In this document: one piece after another, positions 10,840 through 20,891 of the stretch
Layout of the letters: the number at the start of each line of letters is the position of its first letter
Position numbering within the stretch: position 1 is the first letter of the stretch
Assembly (NCBI GenBank): GCA_014529385.2
Contig: CM043964.1
Span: 130,228,920 to 130,292,919, forward strand
DNA from: Adiantum capillus-veneris
Lineage: Eukaryota > Streptophyta > Polypodiopsida > Polypodiales > Pteridaceae
Reading direction: 5' to 3'
Length of the DNA stretch: 64,000 bases
Program-made: the position numbers and the translations under genes
Notes under the pieces: model-generated
What the model saw: the letters and a program-made list of their open reading frames with translations, nothing else
Databases searched by the model: none
What the model was told of the DNA's origin: nothing

Positions 10840-12822
10840 TGAGTAGCGTTAAACGGTAACCTTGCATTTACACTACATTTCTACTCAAATGTATATATTT
10901 TTTATCAAATTTTTAACCTAGTGTTCATTCTCTCTTTCCGTAATAGCCTTTTTCCATACAAACACCTTACCCTTCTTAGATCTTTATGCATTTACATCAG
11001 ATTTCTCTCTTCATGCTAAATGTAAATAGTAAATTTAATTCTACTCTCCTAATTTTTTTACTGCATATTATTTTAACTAATTACCTTTACTAATTTAAAT
11101 AGCTATCTACATCCCATAATTTGTAAATAAATAATTTATGGGCACTTATCTTATCCATCTTCTCTCAAGGGTAGGGTTAACCTTGTAGGCGTTCCCTTCC
11201 CCACCACCATGTGACCCAACTCTTGGATCATTTACTTGTGTTGGTCAAAAAATCTTAAATATAATGTATATCCCCAATAAATCAAACTTTATTGGAGCCT
11301 ACCTCATTTGTTTAAGGTGGATTCTCTTTTGAAAAAGCATGCTACACCTTGGATGCATGCTAAAGGGTCCCCTACAAGGAGACTTGGTTCAAAAGGTGTT
11401 TTGGATGCATCTTGAACGCCTTAGCTCGTGGATATACTTGAGGAACACTCCAAAATCAGCTTAAACACTTTGAGAAGGTCAAAGTTTCCTTTTACAGCAC
11501 CCAATTCTGAGTTACAGGCTGAAAGTTATGGTGAAAACAAGGTGCTGCGGACACTGTTACTGCAGGTCAAAGTTACAGTCAGGTAAACCACAAAGGTGAA
11601 AAGTTTTCTTGACTTCTTCAACATTCTAAAATACCAATGAGGAGTTAAAAACCACTTGCATGTGGAGGGGTCGGCTCAAGATGCTTCTAGAGACACAACA
11701 AACAGGATGGGGACACTCTGCAGGAACCGCTGGAGGGACATCATGGTGGGGCCCACATACATTATCAACCCTTATGGAGCCTCCACAACTTAAAAGGCTA
11801 TTTTTAATGAAAAAATAAGTCCCTTATTTGCATAATTGAAGGAATGGTCAAAAGGAAACCTAACTATGGTTAATTACCTACCTTAGTCAAGTTTAACCTA
11901 ACCCAAGGTCTTGTACAACTATAAAAAGGTCCTTTGGCAAGCACAAAAAGATACACACCTACTCCATTGCTGCAAATAAGCTCCTCTAAGGTTAGGGAAG
12001 CTCTAATCTCTCTCTCCTCTTGTCTCCCTATCCATTTCCTAAGCTCGCTATCATAAGCGGTGCCATAGAGAGAGCATCAATATGCTATTGCTACCATTCT
12101 CTTGCAAACATTTCTCTTACCATACTCATCCCTAAATAAGGATTGTAGCTTCTATATGAGAGCATAGATATCAAGTTCAATGATCTATCTCATGGTTTGA
12201 TCAACAAATTGCTGCAATTGGGGTGTCGTCGTCACACTTTTGCTCTAAACGCGTGTAAAATTGGTAAGCATATCTTGACAGCTTCTCATATTTTGTGCTC
12301 ATTGGGTTGCTTGTTTTGTTGAGAAAGTTTTTGTGCACCATGATGTCTATTTGCTTGGCTTATCTCCTTATGTTGTGTGTAAGTAAGTCTTGGGGTTGCA
12401 TAGATGGAGAAGAGCTCTATATGCATGCTGCCTTATGTGTGTAAGTAGTCTATTCTTTTGGGAAAGGAAAGGATTTGTCAAGTATTTGTGCATTATAGTG
12501 TTTTGAGCTTTTCTAAGAGGTTGTGTGTTTGCTTTTCTTAGAAGTATATGAGCACTAATATGGTGAAGGTCACTCTTTGCATGTGAGTTTGTGCAGTGTT
12601 CAAAGGGATTGCTTAAGGAGTGTGTGTTGAATGGTTGAAGGGCATTTTGTATAGAAGCACATAAGGAAAGTTTGAGTGTGTGTTGTATATGGTTTGTTTT
12701 GGTTTCCTTCTTTCTCCATAAAAGAGGGTGGTGCCCCTAAGAAATATGAGTGTGTAGGGTCTCACGGAGTGGTTGTCTGGTGGGAGCCTTGAGTTGAGCC
12801 CCATCTCAAAAATCCGCTCTCA
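10840..12822 (+). repeat. 5' LTR of the Tat-like element
   Basis: 1983 bp, from TGAGTAGCGTT to AATCCGCTCTCA. It contains a probable core promoter CTATAAAAAGG at 11929-11939. Short frames inside are not conserved proteins. Confidence 0.93.
11929..11939 (+). promoter_or_regulatory. TATA box in the 5' LTR
   Basis: CTATAAAAAGG sits about 1.09 kb into the LTR, with its twin at 19988-19998 in the 3' LTR. It would mark the U3/R boundary about 30 bp downstream. Confidence 0.6.
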
Positions 12823-12828
12823 TAAAAG

Positions 12829-12846
12829 TGGTGCCCCCACTGAGGA
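12829..12846 (+). other. Candidate primer-binding site of the Tat-like element
   Basis: TGGTGCCCCCACTGAGGA begins six bases after the 5' LTR. The leading TGG is the complement of a tRNA CCA end. It is not the initiator tRNA-Met site, and I cannot name the matching tRNA. Confidence 0.5.
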
Positions 12847-13429
12847 ACTTTCCTAATTGCCTTCTATTCTCCTCATGAACAATAGAGTTGCACCATATGC
12901 TTTTCATTTTGCACAACACATCAGAATTGACATTTGTGTAGATCGCAATTTTTTTTACCAGCAACGCATTGTTTTTATGTTTGGAGCAGAAAGACTTGGT
13001 GAAATCTTGGCATCTCCAAATCCCATCATTCTTCCATTCATTAATTATGATGATTCATTTGATGTCCATGTTTTTATTTTGTTTTGAGGTAGGGACAAGA
13101 GGCGCCTAGATAGCGATCCACTCAAAAGGAAACTTTCTTCAAGAGAAAGAAAAAGGAGAACACATTGTCACATGAACCACTGCTTCTCCTTTTACACCCA
13201 TAGCTCGTCAATCTGTGCACATCATAATTGCTACAAAATTTAGATTTCAAGCAACCATTAGGAGAATTTTTGGACCCACTCGCCTTAATGAAATTAATGC
13301 CTGAATCAACCCTTTTATTTTGCCTATGATAAATTATGAACTAACACTTGATGTATATATTTTCATTTTGATGTGATCACTCATTGTAGTCAAAACTTTG
13401 TGGTACACAAGTCTCCTTGTATTTTAAAA

Positions 13430-15520
13430 ATGTCAAGCACTTTTCCTACCTTTCTTTCTAAAAATGGTGAGGATGCACAAGAATTTCTGGATAATTTGGA
13501 GATGGCACACCTCATCTCTGGGAGAGATCAAGAAGAGGTAAAGCTGCGTGCTTTTCCACTCATTCTCAAAGGGGAGGCTAAGGCATGGTACGAGGCCTTG
13601 CAACCTCAAAACAAAACCAATTGGGAGAGACTACGTGCAATTTTTCTTGCCAAATTTGGGCAAGGAGATACTCTAGAGGGTCTTTGGAAGTGTCTACTTC
13701 AACATAAACAGGTATTCCTTGAAGACTACCCATCTTATGAGGCCGTTTTCCTTAACCTATGGGATAGATGGGAGGCTACCTTACAAAACCAAGGTGGTGC
13801 ACCAAACTTTCTAAAGAAAGATAGGTTCATGGCTGGCTTGTATCCAATTTTGAAGACCAAGGTAGAGTTAAAATTCCCATCAACATTTGAGGAAGCACGT
13901 GAGGTGGCCATGGTCAAATTCAAGAAATTAAATTTTCAAGCACATAGAACAAGGGACCTAAATGAAGTCATTGAGAGGGATTCTTCACCAAGCATGGGAG
14001 CACAAGTTAGGGGCTCTCTTGCCCAAACTTCACAAATAGGGGAAGGATCACAACAAGAGATCTTGCAAAGATTAACTCAACAACTAGAGAGTCTCACCTT
14101 GAATCTAGTGCAGGGCCTACCCCAACAACGACAACCAAGAGAAGGGAATCGCAATCAACGATGTCAAGCACAAGAGTTGAGATGCTGGAATTGCAACGAA
14201 GTTGGTCATGGCATGTATAATTTCCCTCACCCTCGAAGGCTTCCAGGGGACATATACCCTCCTAGACCCCCTCCGCTCATGGTGCAGCAAGAGCATGCTC
14301 AAGCCCCACAAATTCTTCGTCGACCACCACCACCTTCAGTGGCAAACATCCCTCCTGTCCCACCAGTGGAGGAAGAGAGAGGAGTAAACGTCATAAAGAT
14401 GGAAGAGGAGATAGAGGTGAGCCCTGTACATTTTGATGTTATGCTAGCAGAAAAGCGCACAAGAGCACACAACAAGGATGAAGACACAAGGAATGAAGAG
14501 TCAGAACCTGCAAGGAAGGAGAGGAAGAAAAAGTCAAAGAAGGAGGAAGGAGGCAAGAAGCAGAGATCAAGGCGAAGGGAGATCAGCATCAATGATTTTC
14601 CATTAGGAAAGAATATGGAACCCTACAACATCTTAGAAGATCTGCAAACTCAAAAGCCCAATATTTCTTGGCCTCAACTCCTACATCTATCACCCAAGGT
14701 GAGAAGGCACTGGTCCAAACTTGTAAGCACAAGACTCCCAAGAAAGAAAGAAAAGGTGACGATAAAGGCATTGACTTCAAAGCCACAACAAGATGTGGAA
14801 CCTATTGTAGATGCTTATGTAAGGGGTAGGAAGGTATCCAATGTGTATGTTGATGGTGGAGCTCAAATGTGTGTGATCACGGAAAGAGCCATGAATAGAA
14901 TAGGGCTTGAAATCACTAAATCCTCTAATTGTCAAGCCAGGCTGGCCAACAATGCAAGTGTGAAGTGCCTAGGGATCATCGAGAATGTAAAAGTTTCTGT
15001 ATGTAATATAGATGCACGTGTGGACATGTATGTTATGCCGGCCAAGGGGGAGGGCTATCCCATCATCCTAGGGAGGCCTTGGCTCATTGCTATGAATGCA
15101 GATAAAAAATGGGGACGAGGACAATTGATTCTCAAAAAGGGGCAACATGTAGTATACGATTGGCATGAAGGAAAGCAGCTCGACATCAACTATGAGACCA
15201 CGGCTGATGAAGAAAGTGAAGAGAGTTTTGGCTCAAGCGACGAGGAAAGTTCAACCACTACATCCAATAGCGAGGAAGAATCATCTTTGGAGGTAATGGG
15301 AATCATCTTCAACACATCAAAAACTCCATCAATAGAGGTTGACCCAACAAAGGAGCAAACAAAGGATGACAAAGGTGACCACAAGCACTTTGAAGACTTT
15401 GAGAGGATGCTTGCAAAAGATCTTACCCCTGAGAGAAGCGGTCCTACATCGATATGCTCAAGAGGCATCCCAATTTGTTTATCATTGATTACTCACAAAT
15501 TAGAGGTGTGGATGTTATAG
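13430..15520 (+). CDS. gag-pro: Gag-protease polyprotein of the Tat-like element
   Basis: The long open frame extends upstream to an ATG at 13373, but the ATG at 13430 begins typical gag text (MSSTFPTFLSKNGEDAQEF) and is preferred. A capsid-like Retrotrans_gag region (GEAKAWYEAL) is followed by a zinc knuckle near 14182-14223. There the pattern CWNCNEVGHGMYNF lacks the last Cys (Phe instead). A very Lys/Arg/Glu-rich linker leads to the aspartic protease, whose active site reads YVDGGAQ near 14845-14865 (DGG in place of the usual DTG/DSG). The protease ends with YPIILGRPWL. The acidic Ser/Glu-rich tail precedes pol. The frame shifts near 15440, where the pol frame (SYIDMLKRHPNLFIIDYSQ) takes over from this one. 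Confidence 0.88.
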   Translation: MSSTFPTFLSKNGEDAQEFLDNLEMAHLISGRDQEEVKLRAFPLILKGEAKAWYEALQPQNKTNWERLRAIFLAKFGQGDTLEGLWKCLLQHKQVFLEDYPSYEAVFLNLWDRWEATLQNQGGAPNFLKKDRFMAGLYPILKTKVELKFPSTFEEAREVAMVKFKKLNFQAHRTRDLNEVIERDSSPSMGAQVRGSLAQTSQIGEGSQQEILQRLTQQLESLTLNLVQGLPQQRQPREGNRNQRCQAQELRCWNCNEVGHGMYNFPHPRRLPGDIYPPRPPPLMVQQEHAQAPQILRRPPPPSVANIPPVPPVEEERGVNVIKMEEEIEVSPVHFDVMLAEKRTRAHNKDEDTRNEESEPARKERKKKSKKEEGGKKQRSRRREISINDFPLGKNMEPYNILEDLQTQKPNISWPQLLHLSPKVRRHWSKLVSTRLPRKKEKVTIKALTSKPQQDVEPIVDAYVRGRKVSNVYVDGGAQMCVITERAMNRIGLEITKSSNCQARLANNASVKCLGIIENVKVSVCNIDARVDMYVMPAKGEGYPIILGRPWLIAMNADKKWGRGQLILKKGQHVVYDWHEGKQLDINYETTADEESEESFGSSDEESSTTTSNSEEESSLEVMGIIFNTSKTPSIEVDPTKEQTKDDKGDHKHFEDFERMLAKDLTPERSGPTSICSRGIPICLSLITHKLEVWML

Positions 15521-15648
15521 AGCATGGCATAGAATTAAAACCAGGTACTAAACCTGTGGCTCAAAAGCTAAGGCGCCTAGGAAAAATACAACAAGAGGCA
15601 CTTTTGACAGAGGTTAACTGACTCCTCAAAGCTGGTTTCATTTACCCT

Positions 15649-16914
15649 GTGTCTAACTCTAAGTGGGTGTCCCCAATTGTAGTAACCCCTAAAAAGAACA
15701 GAAAATGGAGGGTATGTGTTGACTACAAACCGCTCAACGCTGCAACAAAGATGGATCATTTTCCTCTTCCTTTCCAAGATGAAATCTTAAACGAAGTAGC
15801 CGACTATGAATGTTACACAGTGTGTGATGGGTATTCAGGGTATTTTCAAATCAGAATAGCAGAAGAAGATCAGTTAAAAACCACTTTCATCACACCTTGG
15901 GGTTGCTTTGCCTATAGAGTGATGCCATTTGGGCTCACAAATGCTCCTAGTACCTTTATAAGGTTTACAACTCTTGTCTTTCAGCCCTTCTTTGGGAAGT
16001 CAATTAGGGTTTTTATGGATGACTTCTGTATCTATAGTAGCCAAAGACTTCATTGCCAAAAAGTTGAGGAGGGGCTTAGGAGGCTTCATCAATTTGGGGG
16101 ACAGCTTAATCCTGAGAAGTGTCACATTGCAGAGTCACAAGTGGTGTTGCTAGGTCATGTGGTTTCTTTGCAAGGAATTCAAGTGGATCCATCAAAAGTA
16201 AATGCTCTCTTGTCACTACAACCACCAACGACAACCAAGGAGCTCATGAATTTCAACCACAAAGTAAGGTACATGTCTCGTTTCATTCACCTTCTAGCGG
16301 AAGCTATTGCACCTTTGCACAAGCTAGCAAACAAACCCACATTTGAATGGAGAGAGGAACACGAATTATGCTTTACTGAAGTAAAGGGTATTCTCAACTC
16401 TCTTCCAACAATAATGCCACCAAATCCAAAGGATACATATTACATCACGCCAAGTGTAGGAATGGAGGCCATTGGTGTAGTTCTCATGCAAAAAGACCCA
16501 AAAACATGCTACATGAGGCCAGTATACTTTGCAAGAAAAGTCATGACCGCTGCAGATAAGGGCTACACCGATATGGAGAAGGTGGTATTCACAATTATGT
16601 TTGTGGTAAGAAAGTTCCGATCATATCTCTTACCTGCACCATTTGTCATTCTCACCATGGAAAAAAATTTACCATATGTTGTGCAACACATGAGCCTCTC
16701 ATCTAGGATAGCCAAATGGGTTCTAGAACTTCAAGAGTTCCAATACACTTTTCTTGTGGAAGATAGCACAAGGGCAGGTCTTGCAGACATTCTCACATAC
16801 GAAGTTAGAGAAAGGAAAGAGTCACCAAAGGCAGGAGACAAAGCTACACCACAAAATAATGAGGAGGAGATGGACAACGCACACATTTTGTGCTTTGATG
16901 GAGCTTACCGATGA
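15649..16914 (+). CDS. pol (RT-RNH): Reverse transcriptase-RNase H of the Tat-like element
   Basis: The N-terminal RT segment starts upstream, at about 15444 (EHGIELKPGTKPVAQKLRR), but a stop at 15618-15620 cuts it off. This frame carries WRVCVDYKPLNAATK, the FPLPFQDEIL block, MPFGLTNAPSTF and the catalytic FMDD near 16012-16023. RNase H follows (IGVVLMQKD, then GYTDMEKVV), and the frame ends in the beginning of the second RNase H (ILCFDGAYR). Several canonical positions are changed, for example DYECYTVCDGYSGY in the second motif, which is nonetheless usual for this plant branch. The product would copy element RNA into DNA. Confidence 0.9.
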   Translation: MSNSKWVSPIVVTPKKNRKWRVCVDYKPLNAATKMDHFPLPFQDEILNEVADYECYTVCDGYSGYFQIRIAEEDQLKTTFITPWGCFAYRVMPFGLTNAPSTFIRFTTLVFQPFFGKSIRVFMDDFCIYSSQRLHCQKVEEGLRRLHQFGGQLNPEKCHIAESQVVLLGHVVSLQGIQVDPSKVNALLSLQPPTTTKELMNFNHKVRYMSRFIHLLAEAIAPLHKLANKPTFEWREEHELCFTEVKGILNSLPTIMPPNPKDTYYITPSVGMEAIGVVLMQKDPKTCYMRPVYFARKVMTAADKGYTDMEKVVFTIMFVVRKFRSYLLPAPFVILTMEKNLPYVVQHMSLSSRIAKWVLELQEFQYTFLVEDSTRAGLADILTYEVRERKESPKAGDKATPQNNEEEMDNAHILCFDGAYR

Positions 16915-17314
16915 CAACACGATCAGGCAGCAGGGGGGGTTCTTATTCTAAGTCCACAAAGGGAAGTTCTTGTTAAGAAAGGTATCACCTTGGAAAAATG
17001 TTCATTCTAATAATGAGGCTGAGTATGTCACCTTAAAGTTGGGGCTTGAAGAATGTAGAAAACTTGGCATCGAAAGACTTATAATAAGAGGTGATTCCTT
17101 ACTAGTTATTAGGCAAATCCAAGGAATATGGAAATGCAAAGAACCCTACTGGCTTAGACAGGTGAAGGCTTTGATAAAGAACTTTGAAGCTACACAGGTA
17201 CAACATGTTGTGAGAACCCTCAACAAGGAAGCAGATTAACTCGCCAATGAGAAACTTCAGATCATGGTGGGAGGTGTGAAGCTCTACGAACCAAAGTACC
17301 AAGGCCAAGAGTAA
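16878..17314 (+). pseudogene. Second (archaeal-type) RNase H domain, frame-broken
   Basis: Text runs from LCFDGAYR through VLILSPQREVLVKKGITLEK, then after a frameshift near 17000 through NNEAEYVTLKLGLEECRKLG, RLIIRGDSLLVIRQIQG and TLNKEAD, with a stop at 17237-17239. The D...NNEAEY...RGDS pattern is that of the extra RNase H carried by Tat-branch gypsy elements between the RT-RNase H and the integrase. It is broken in this copy. Confidence 0.8.
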
Positions 17315-18661
17315 TTGAAGGACATCATATTTTTCCTCCAAACTGGTGAGTGCCCTAAACACTTGGATAAAGTGCAAAGGCATAGGTTGGTAAAAAAGGA
17401 AACTCCTTACCAACTCATAGGAGATGATTTGTATCATAAAGGGAAAGATTTGGTGCTAAGAAGGGTGCCCTCTGTTCAAGAAATAGAGAGAATCCTCTTT
17501 TCATGCCATGATGATGTCTGTGGGGGTCATTTTTCTCATGATATTACAAACAGGAAGATTTTGCAAGCAGGGTTTGTTTGGCCAAGTCTACATCGTGATG
17601 TCCAACATTGGTGTAAGTCATGCAAAGGTTGTCAGATTGCTGGAGATCGACGACTCACTTATGAGCCTCGAGTTCCAGTAGTTTCGTATGGTCCTTTTGA
17701 GAAGTGGGGCGTGGATGCAATAGGCCCCTTACCTCGCACATCTACAGGGAAGTTCTTCATCATTGTGGGAGTAGATTACATGACACGATGGGCGGAGGCA
17801 GCAAGTACAACACGAATTACAGCCGAGGAGGTATCAAAATTTATCTTTGATCACATATGCAGTAGATTCGTCACACCATTAGAGATTTTGTCAGATCGTG
17901 GTCCAGGGTTTAGAGCAGAGCTCCTAGATAATCTTTTGGCAAAGTTAAAAGTAAAACATTTGTATTCTACACCTTACTACCCTCAGTGCAATGGGTTGGT
18001 TGAAAAGGTGAATGAAATGATATGTAAGATCATTTCTAAGCAGGTTGCAGATCGACCAAACAACTGGGATCTTTATTTGACTGCATCTCTATGGGCATAC
18101 ATAACATCTTTCAAGGTATCCACTCAAATCACTCCTTTTCATTTGGTATATGGACAAGAGGCACTCCTTCCTATTGAGGTGGAGCTTGCAAGCCTACGCA
18201 TTCTCTCACGGGGAGCAAAGAGACTAAAAGAAGCTTTGCAGGAAAGAATTTTAGATCTTCAACGACTTGAGCTTGATAGAGAAGAGTCCATCGACTATTA
18301 CATTGCCCAAGCCACAAGCCAAAGGGACAAAATCAACAAGAAGCTCAAGGGGAAAGGATTGAAGGAAGGTATGTTGGTTCTTCGCTATGATAACCGACTT
18401 GATACTCGACTTGACAAAAAGTTTTTGCAAAGATGGGAGGGACCTTTCATGATAAAAACAAAGTTTGGAAATGGTAGTTACAGATTAGTAGATTTATCAG
18501 GAAAACTCCACAAGACCAGAGTCAATGGATGGAGATTAAAGCCCTACTTTCAACGTATCAATCGGTTGATAGAAAGTCATCTACCTATATCGTCTAAGCT
18601 CCAAATTGGCATGGCTCCCTTCGGCTTGAAAAAAATGCTCCACCTATTTTTAAAGCTTTGA
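17315..18661 (+). CDS. int: Integrase of the Tat-like element
   Basis: Open for 448 codons. The N-terminal zinc finger HHCC is visible as HDDVCGGHFSHD with CKSCKGCQ. The catalytic core has D in WGVDAIGPL, D in LSDRGPGF and E in GLVEKVNEM. The C-terminal DNA-binding part contains RWEGPFMI and SYRLVDLSGK. No chromodomain is present, as expected for this branch. The apparent start is an ATG-less frame beginning just after the second RNase H stop, so in an intact element it would be part of one pol polyprotein. Confidence 0.9.
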   Translation: MKDIIFFLQTGECPKHLDKVQRHRLVKKETPYQLIGDDLYHKGKDLVLRRVPSVQEIERILFSCHDDVCGGHFSHDITNRKILQAGFVWPSLHRDVQHWCKSCKGCQIAGDRRLTYEPRVPVVSYGPFEKWGVDAIGPLPRTSTGKFFIIVGVDYMTRWAEAASTTRITAEEVSKFIFDHICSRFVTPLEILSDRGPGFRAELLDNLLAKLKVKHLYSTPYYPQCNGLVEKVNEMICKIISKQVADRPNNWDLYLTASLWAYITSFKVSTQITPFHLVYGQEALLPIEVELASLRILSRGAKRLKEALQERILDLQRLELDREESIDYYIAQATSQRDKINKKLKGKGLKEGMLVLRYDNRLDTRLDKKFLQRWEGPFMIKTKFGNGSYRLVDLSGKLHKTRVNGWRLKPYFQRINRLIESHLPISSKLQIGMAPFGLKKMLHLFLKL

Positions 18662-18887
18662 TGTGCAAAGAAGAACTAGCCTTGGAATCTGAACATACCC
18701 AAGGCAACCCTCCCATCTCCGATTTATGGGATTGAGGTAATGAAAAGCAGGTCTAATGGAGTAAAACAGTGCATATCACTCCTCCTTTTTTTGGAAAAAT
18801 AAGAAAAAAAGAAAAAAAAAAGAAAAAAGAAAGAAGAAAAAAGGAAAAAACTTTGTGGTTTGATCTAGGAGCATGAATGATCCTAGA

Positions 18888-18906
18888 TGAAGGGGGAGGG
18901 CTAATA
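18888..18906 (+). other. Polypurine tract of the Tat-like element
   Basis: GATGAAGGGGGAGGGCTAA lies directly before the 3' LTR, in the position expected for the plus-strand primer. An A-rich tract interrupted by G (18790-18850) precedes it. Confidence 0.7.
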
Positions 18907-20891
18907 TGAGTAGCGTTAAACGGTAACTTTGCATTTGCACTACATTTCTACTCAAATGTATATATTTTTTATCAAAGTTTTAACCTAGTGTTCATTCTCT
19001 CTTTCCGTAATAGCCTTTTTCCATACAAACACCTTACCCTTCTTAGATCTTTATGCATTTATATCATATTTCTCTCTTCATGCTAAATGTAAATAGTAAA
19101 CTTAATTCTACTCTCCTAATTTTTTTTACTGCATATTCTTTTAACTAATTACTTTTACTAGTTTAAATAGCTATCTACATCCCATAATTTGTAAATAAAT
19201 AATTTATGGGCACTTATCTTACCCATCTTCTCTCAAGGGTAGGGTTAACCTTGTAGGCCTTCCCTTCCCCACCACTATGTGACCCAACTCTTGGATCATT
19301 TACTTGTGTTGGTCAACAAATCTTAAATATAATTTATATCCCCAATAAATCAAACTTTATTGGAGCCTACCTCATTTGTTTAAGGTGGATTCTCTTTTGA
19401 AAAAAGCATGCTACACCTTGGATGCATGCTAAAGGGTCCCCTACAAGGAGACTTGGTTCAAAAGGTGTTTTGGATGCATCTTGAACGCTTTAGCTCGTGG
19501 ATATACTTGAGGAACACTCCAAAATCAGCTTAAACACTTTGAGAAGGTCAAAGTTTCCTTTTACAGCACCCAATTCTGAGTTACAGGCTGAAAGTTATGG
19601 TGAAAACAAGGTGCTGCGGACACTGTTACTACAGGGCAAAGTTACAGTTAGGTAAACCACAAAGGTGAAAAGTTTTCTTGACTTCTTCAACATTCTAAAA
19701 TACCAATGGGGAGTTAAAAACCACTTGCATGTGGAGGGGTCGGCTCAAGATGCTTCTAGAGACACAACAAACAGGATGGGGATACTCTGCAGGAGCCACT
19801 GGAGGGACATCATGGTGGGGCCCACATACATTATCAACCCTTATGGAGCCTCCATGACTTAAAATGCTATTTTTAATGAAAAAATAAGTCCCTTATTTGC
19901 ATAATTGAAGGAATGGTCAAAAGGGAACCTAACTATGGTTAATTACCTACCCTAGTCAAGTTTAACCTAACCCAAGGTCTTGTACAGCTATAAAAAGGCC
20001 CTTTGGCAAGCACAAAAAGATACAAACCTACTCCATTTCTGCAAATAAGCTCCTCTAAGGTTAGGGAAGCCCTAATCTCTCTCTCCTCTTGTCTCCCTAT
20101 CCATTTCCTAAGCTCGCTATCATAAGCGGTGCCATAGAGAGAGCATCAATATGCTATTGCTACCATTCTCTTGCAAACATTTATCTTACCATACTCATCC
20201 CTAAATAAGGATTGTAGCTTCTATATGAGAGCAAGGATATCAAGTTCAATGATCTATCTCATGGTTTGATCAACAAATTGCTGCAATTGGGGTGTCGTCG
20301 TCACACTTTTGCTCTAAACGCGTGTAAAATTGGTAAGCATATCTTGACAGCTTCTCATATTTTGTGCTCATTGGGTTGCTTGTTTTGTTGAGAAAGTTTT
20401 TGTGCACCATGATGTCTTTTTGCTTGGCTTCTCTCCTTATGTTGTGTGTAAGTAAGTCTTGGGGCTGCATAGATGGAGAAGAGCTCTATATGCATGCCGC
20501 CTTATGTGTGTAAGTAGTCTATTCTTTTGGGAAAGGAAAGGAGTATTCAAGTATTTGTGCATTATAGTGTTTTGAGCTTTGCTAAGAGGTTGTGTGTTTG
20601 CTTTTCTTAGAAGTATATGAGCACTAATATGGTGAAGGTCACTCTTTGCATGTGAGTTTGTGCAGTGTTCAAAGGGATTGCTTAAGGAGTGTGTGTTTAA
20701 TGGTTGAAGGGCATTTTGTATTGAAGCACATAAGGAAAGTGTGAGTGTGTGTTGTATATGGTTTGTTTTGGTTTCCTTCTTTCTCCATAAAAGAGGGTGG
20801 TGCCCCTAAGAAATATGCGTGTGTAGGGTCTCACGGAGTGGTTGTCTGGTGGGAGCCTTGAGTTGAGCCCCATCTCAAAAATCCGCTCTCA
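18907..20891 (+). repeat. 3' LTR of the Tat-like element
   Basis: 1985 bp, collinear with the 5' LTR throughout and differing by scattered substitutions and one-base indels. It ends in CCGCTCTCA and is followed by CTAG. Confidence 0.93.

Larger units (their letters stand above)
10840..20891 (+). mobile_element. Complete Tat-like Ty3/gypsy LTR retrotransposon
   Basis: A 10.05-kb element bounded by two long LTRs with TG...CA ends. The flanking target duplication is CTAG (10836-10839 and 20892-20895), extendable to 5 bp if the adjacent shared base is counted. The internal order is gag, protease, reverse transcriptase, RNase H, a second RNase H, then integrase. The second RNase H domain is the hallmark of the plant Tat branch. 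LTR copies differ at only 3 of the first 84 bases, which indicates a recent insertion. The coding region nevertheless carries frameshifts (near 15440 and 17000) and stops (15618-15620, 16912-16914, 17237-17239), so this copy is not autonomous as it stands. Confidence 0.93.

Noticed and set aside
13735-15468. Minus-strand frames opposite gag-protease
   Set aside because: Shadows of the strongly supported plus-strand polyprotein.
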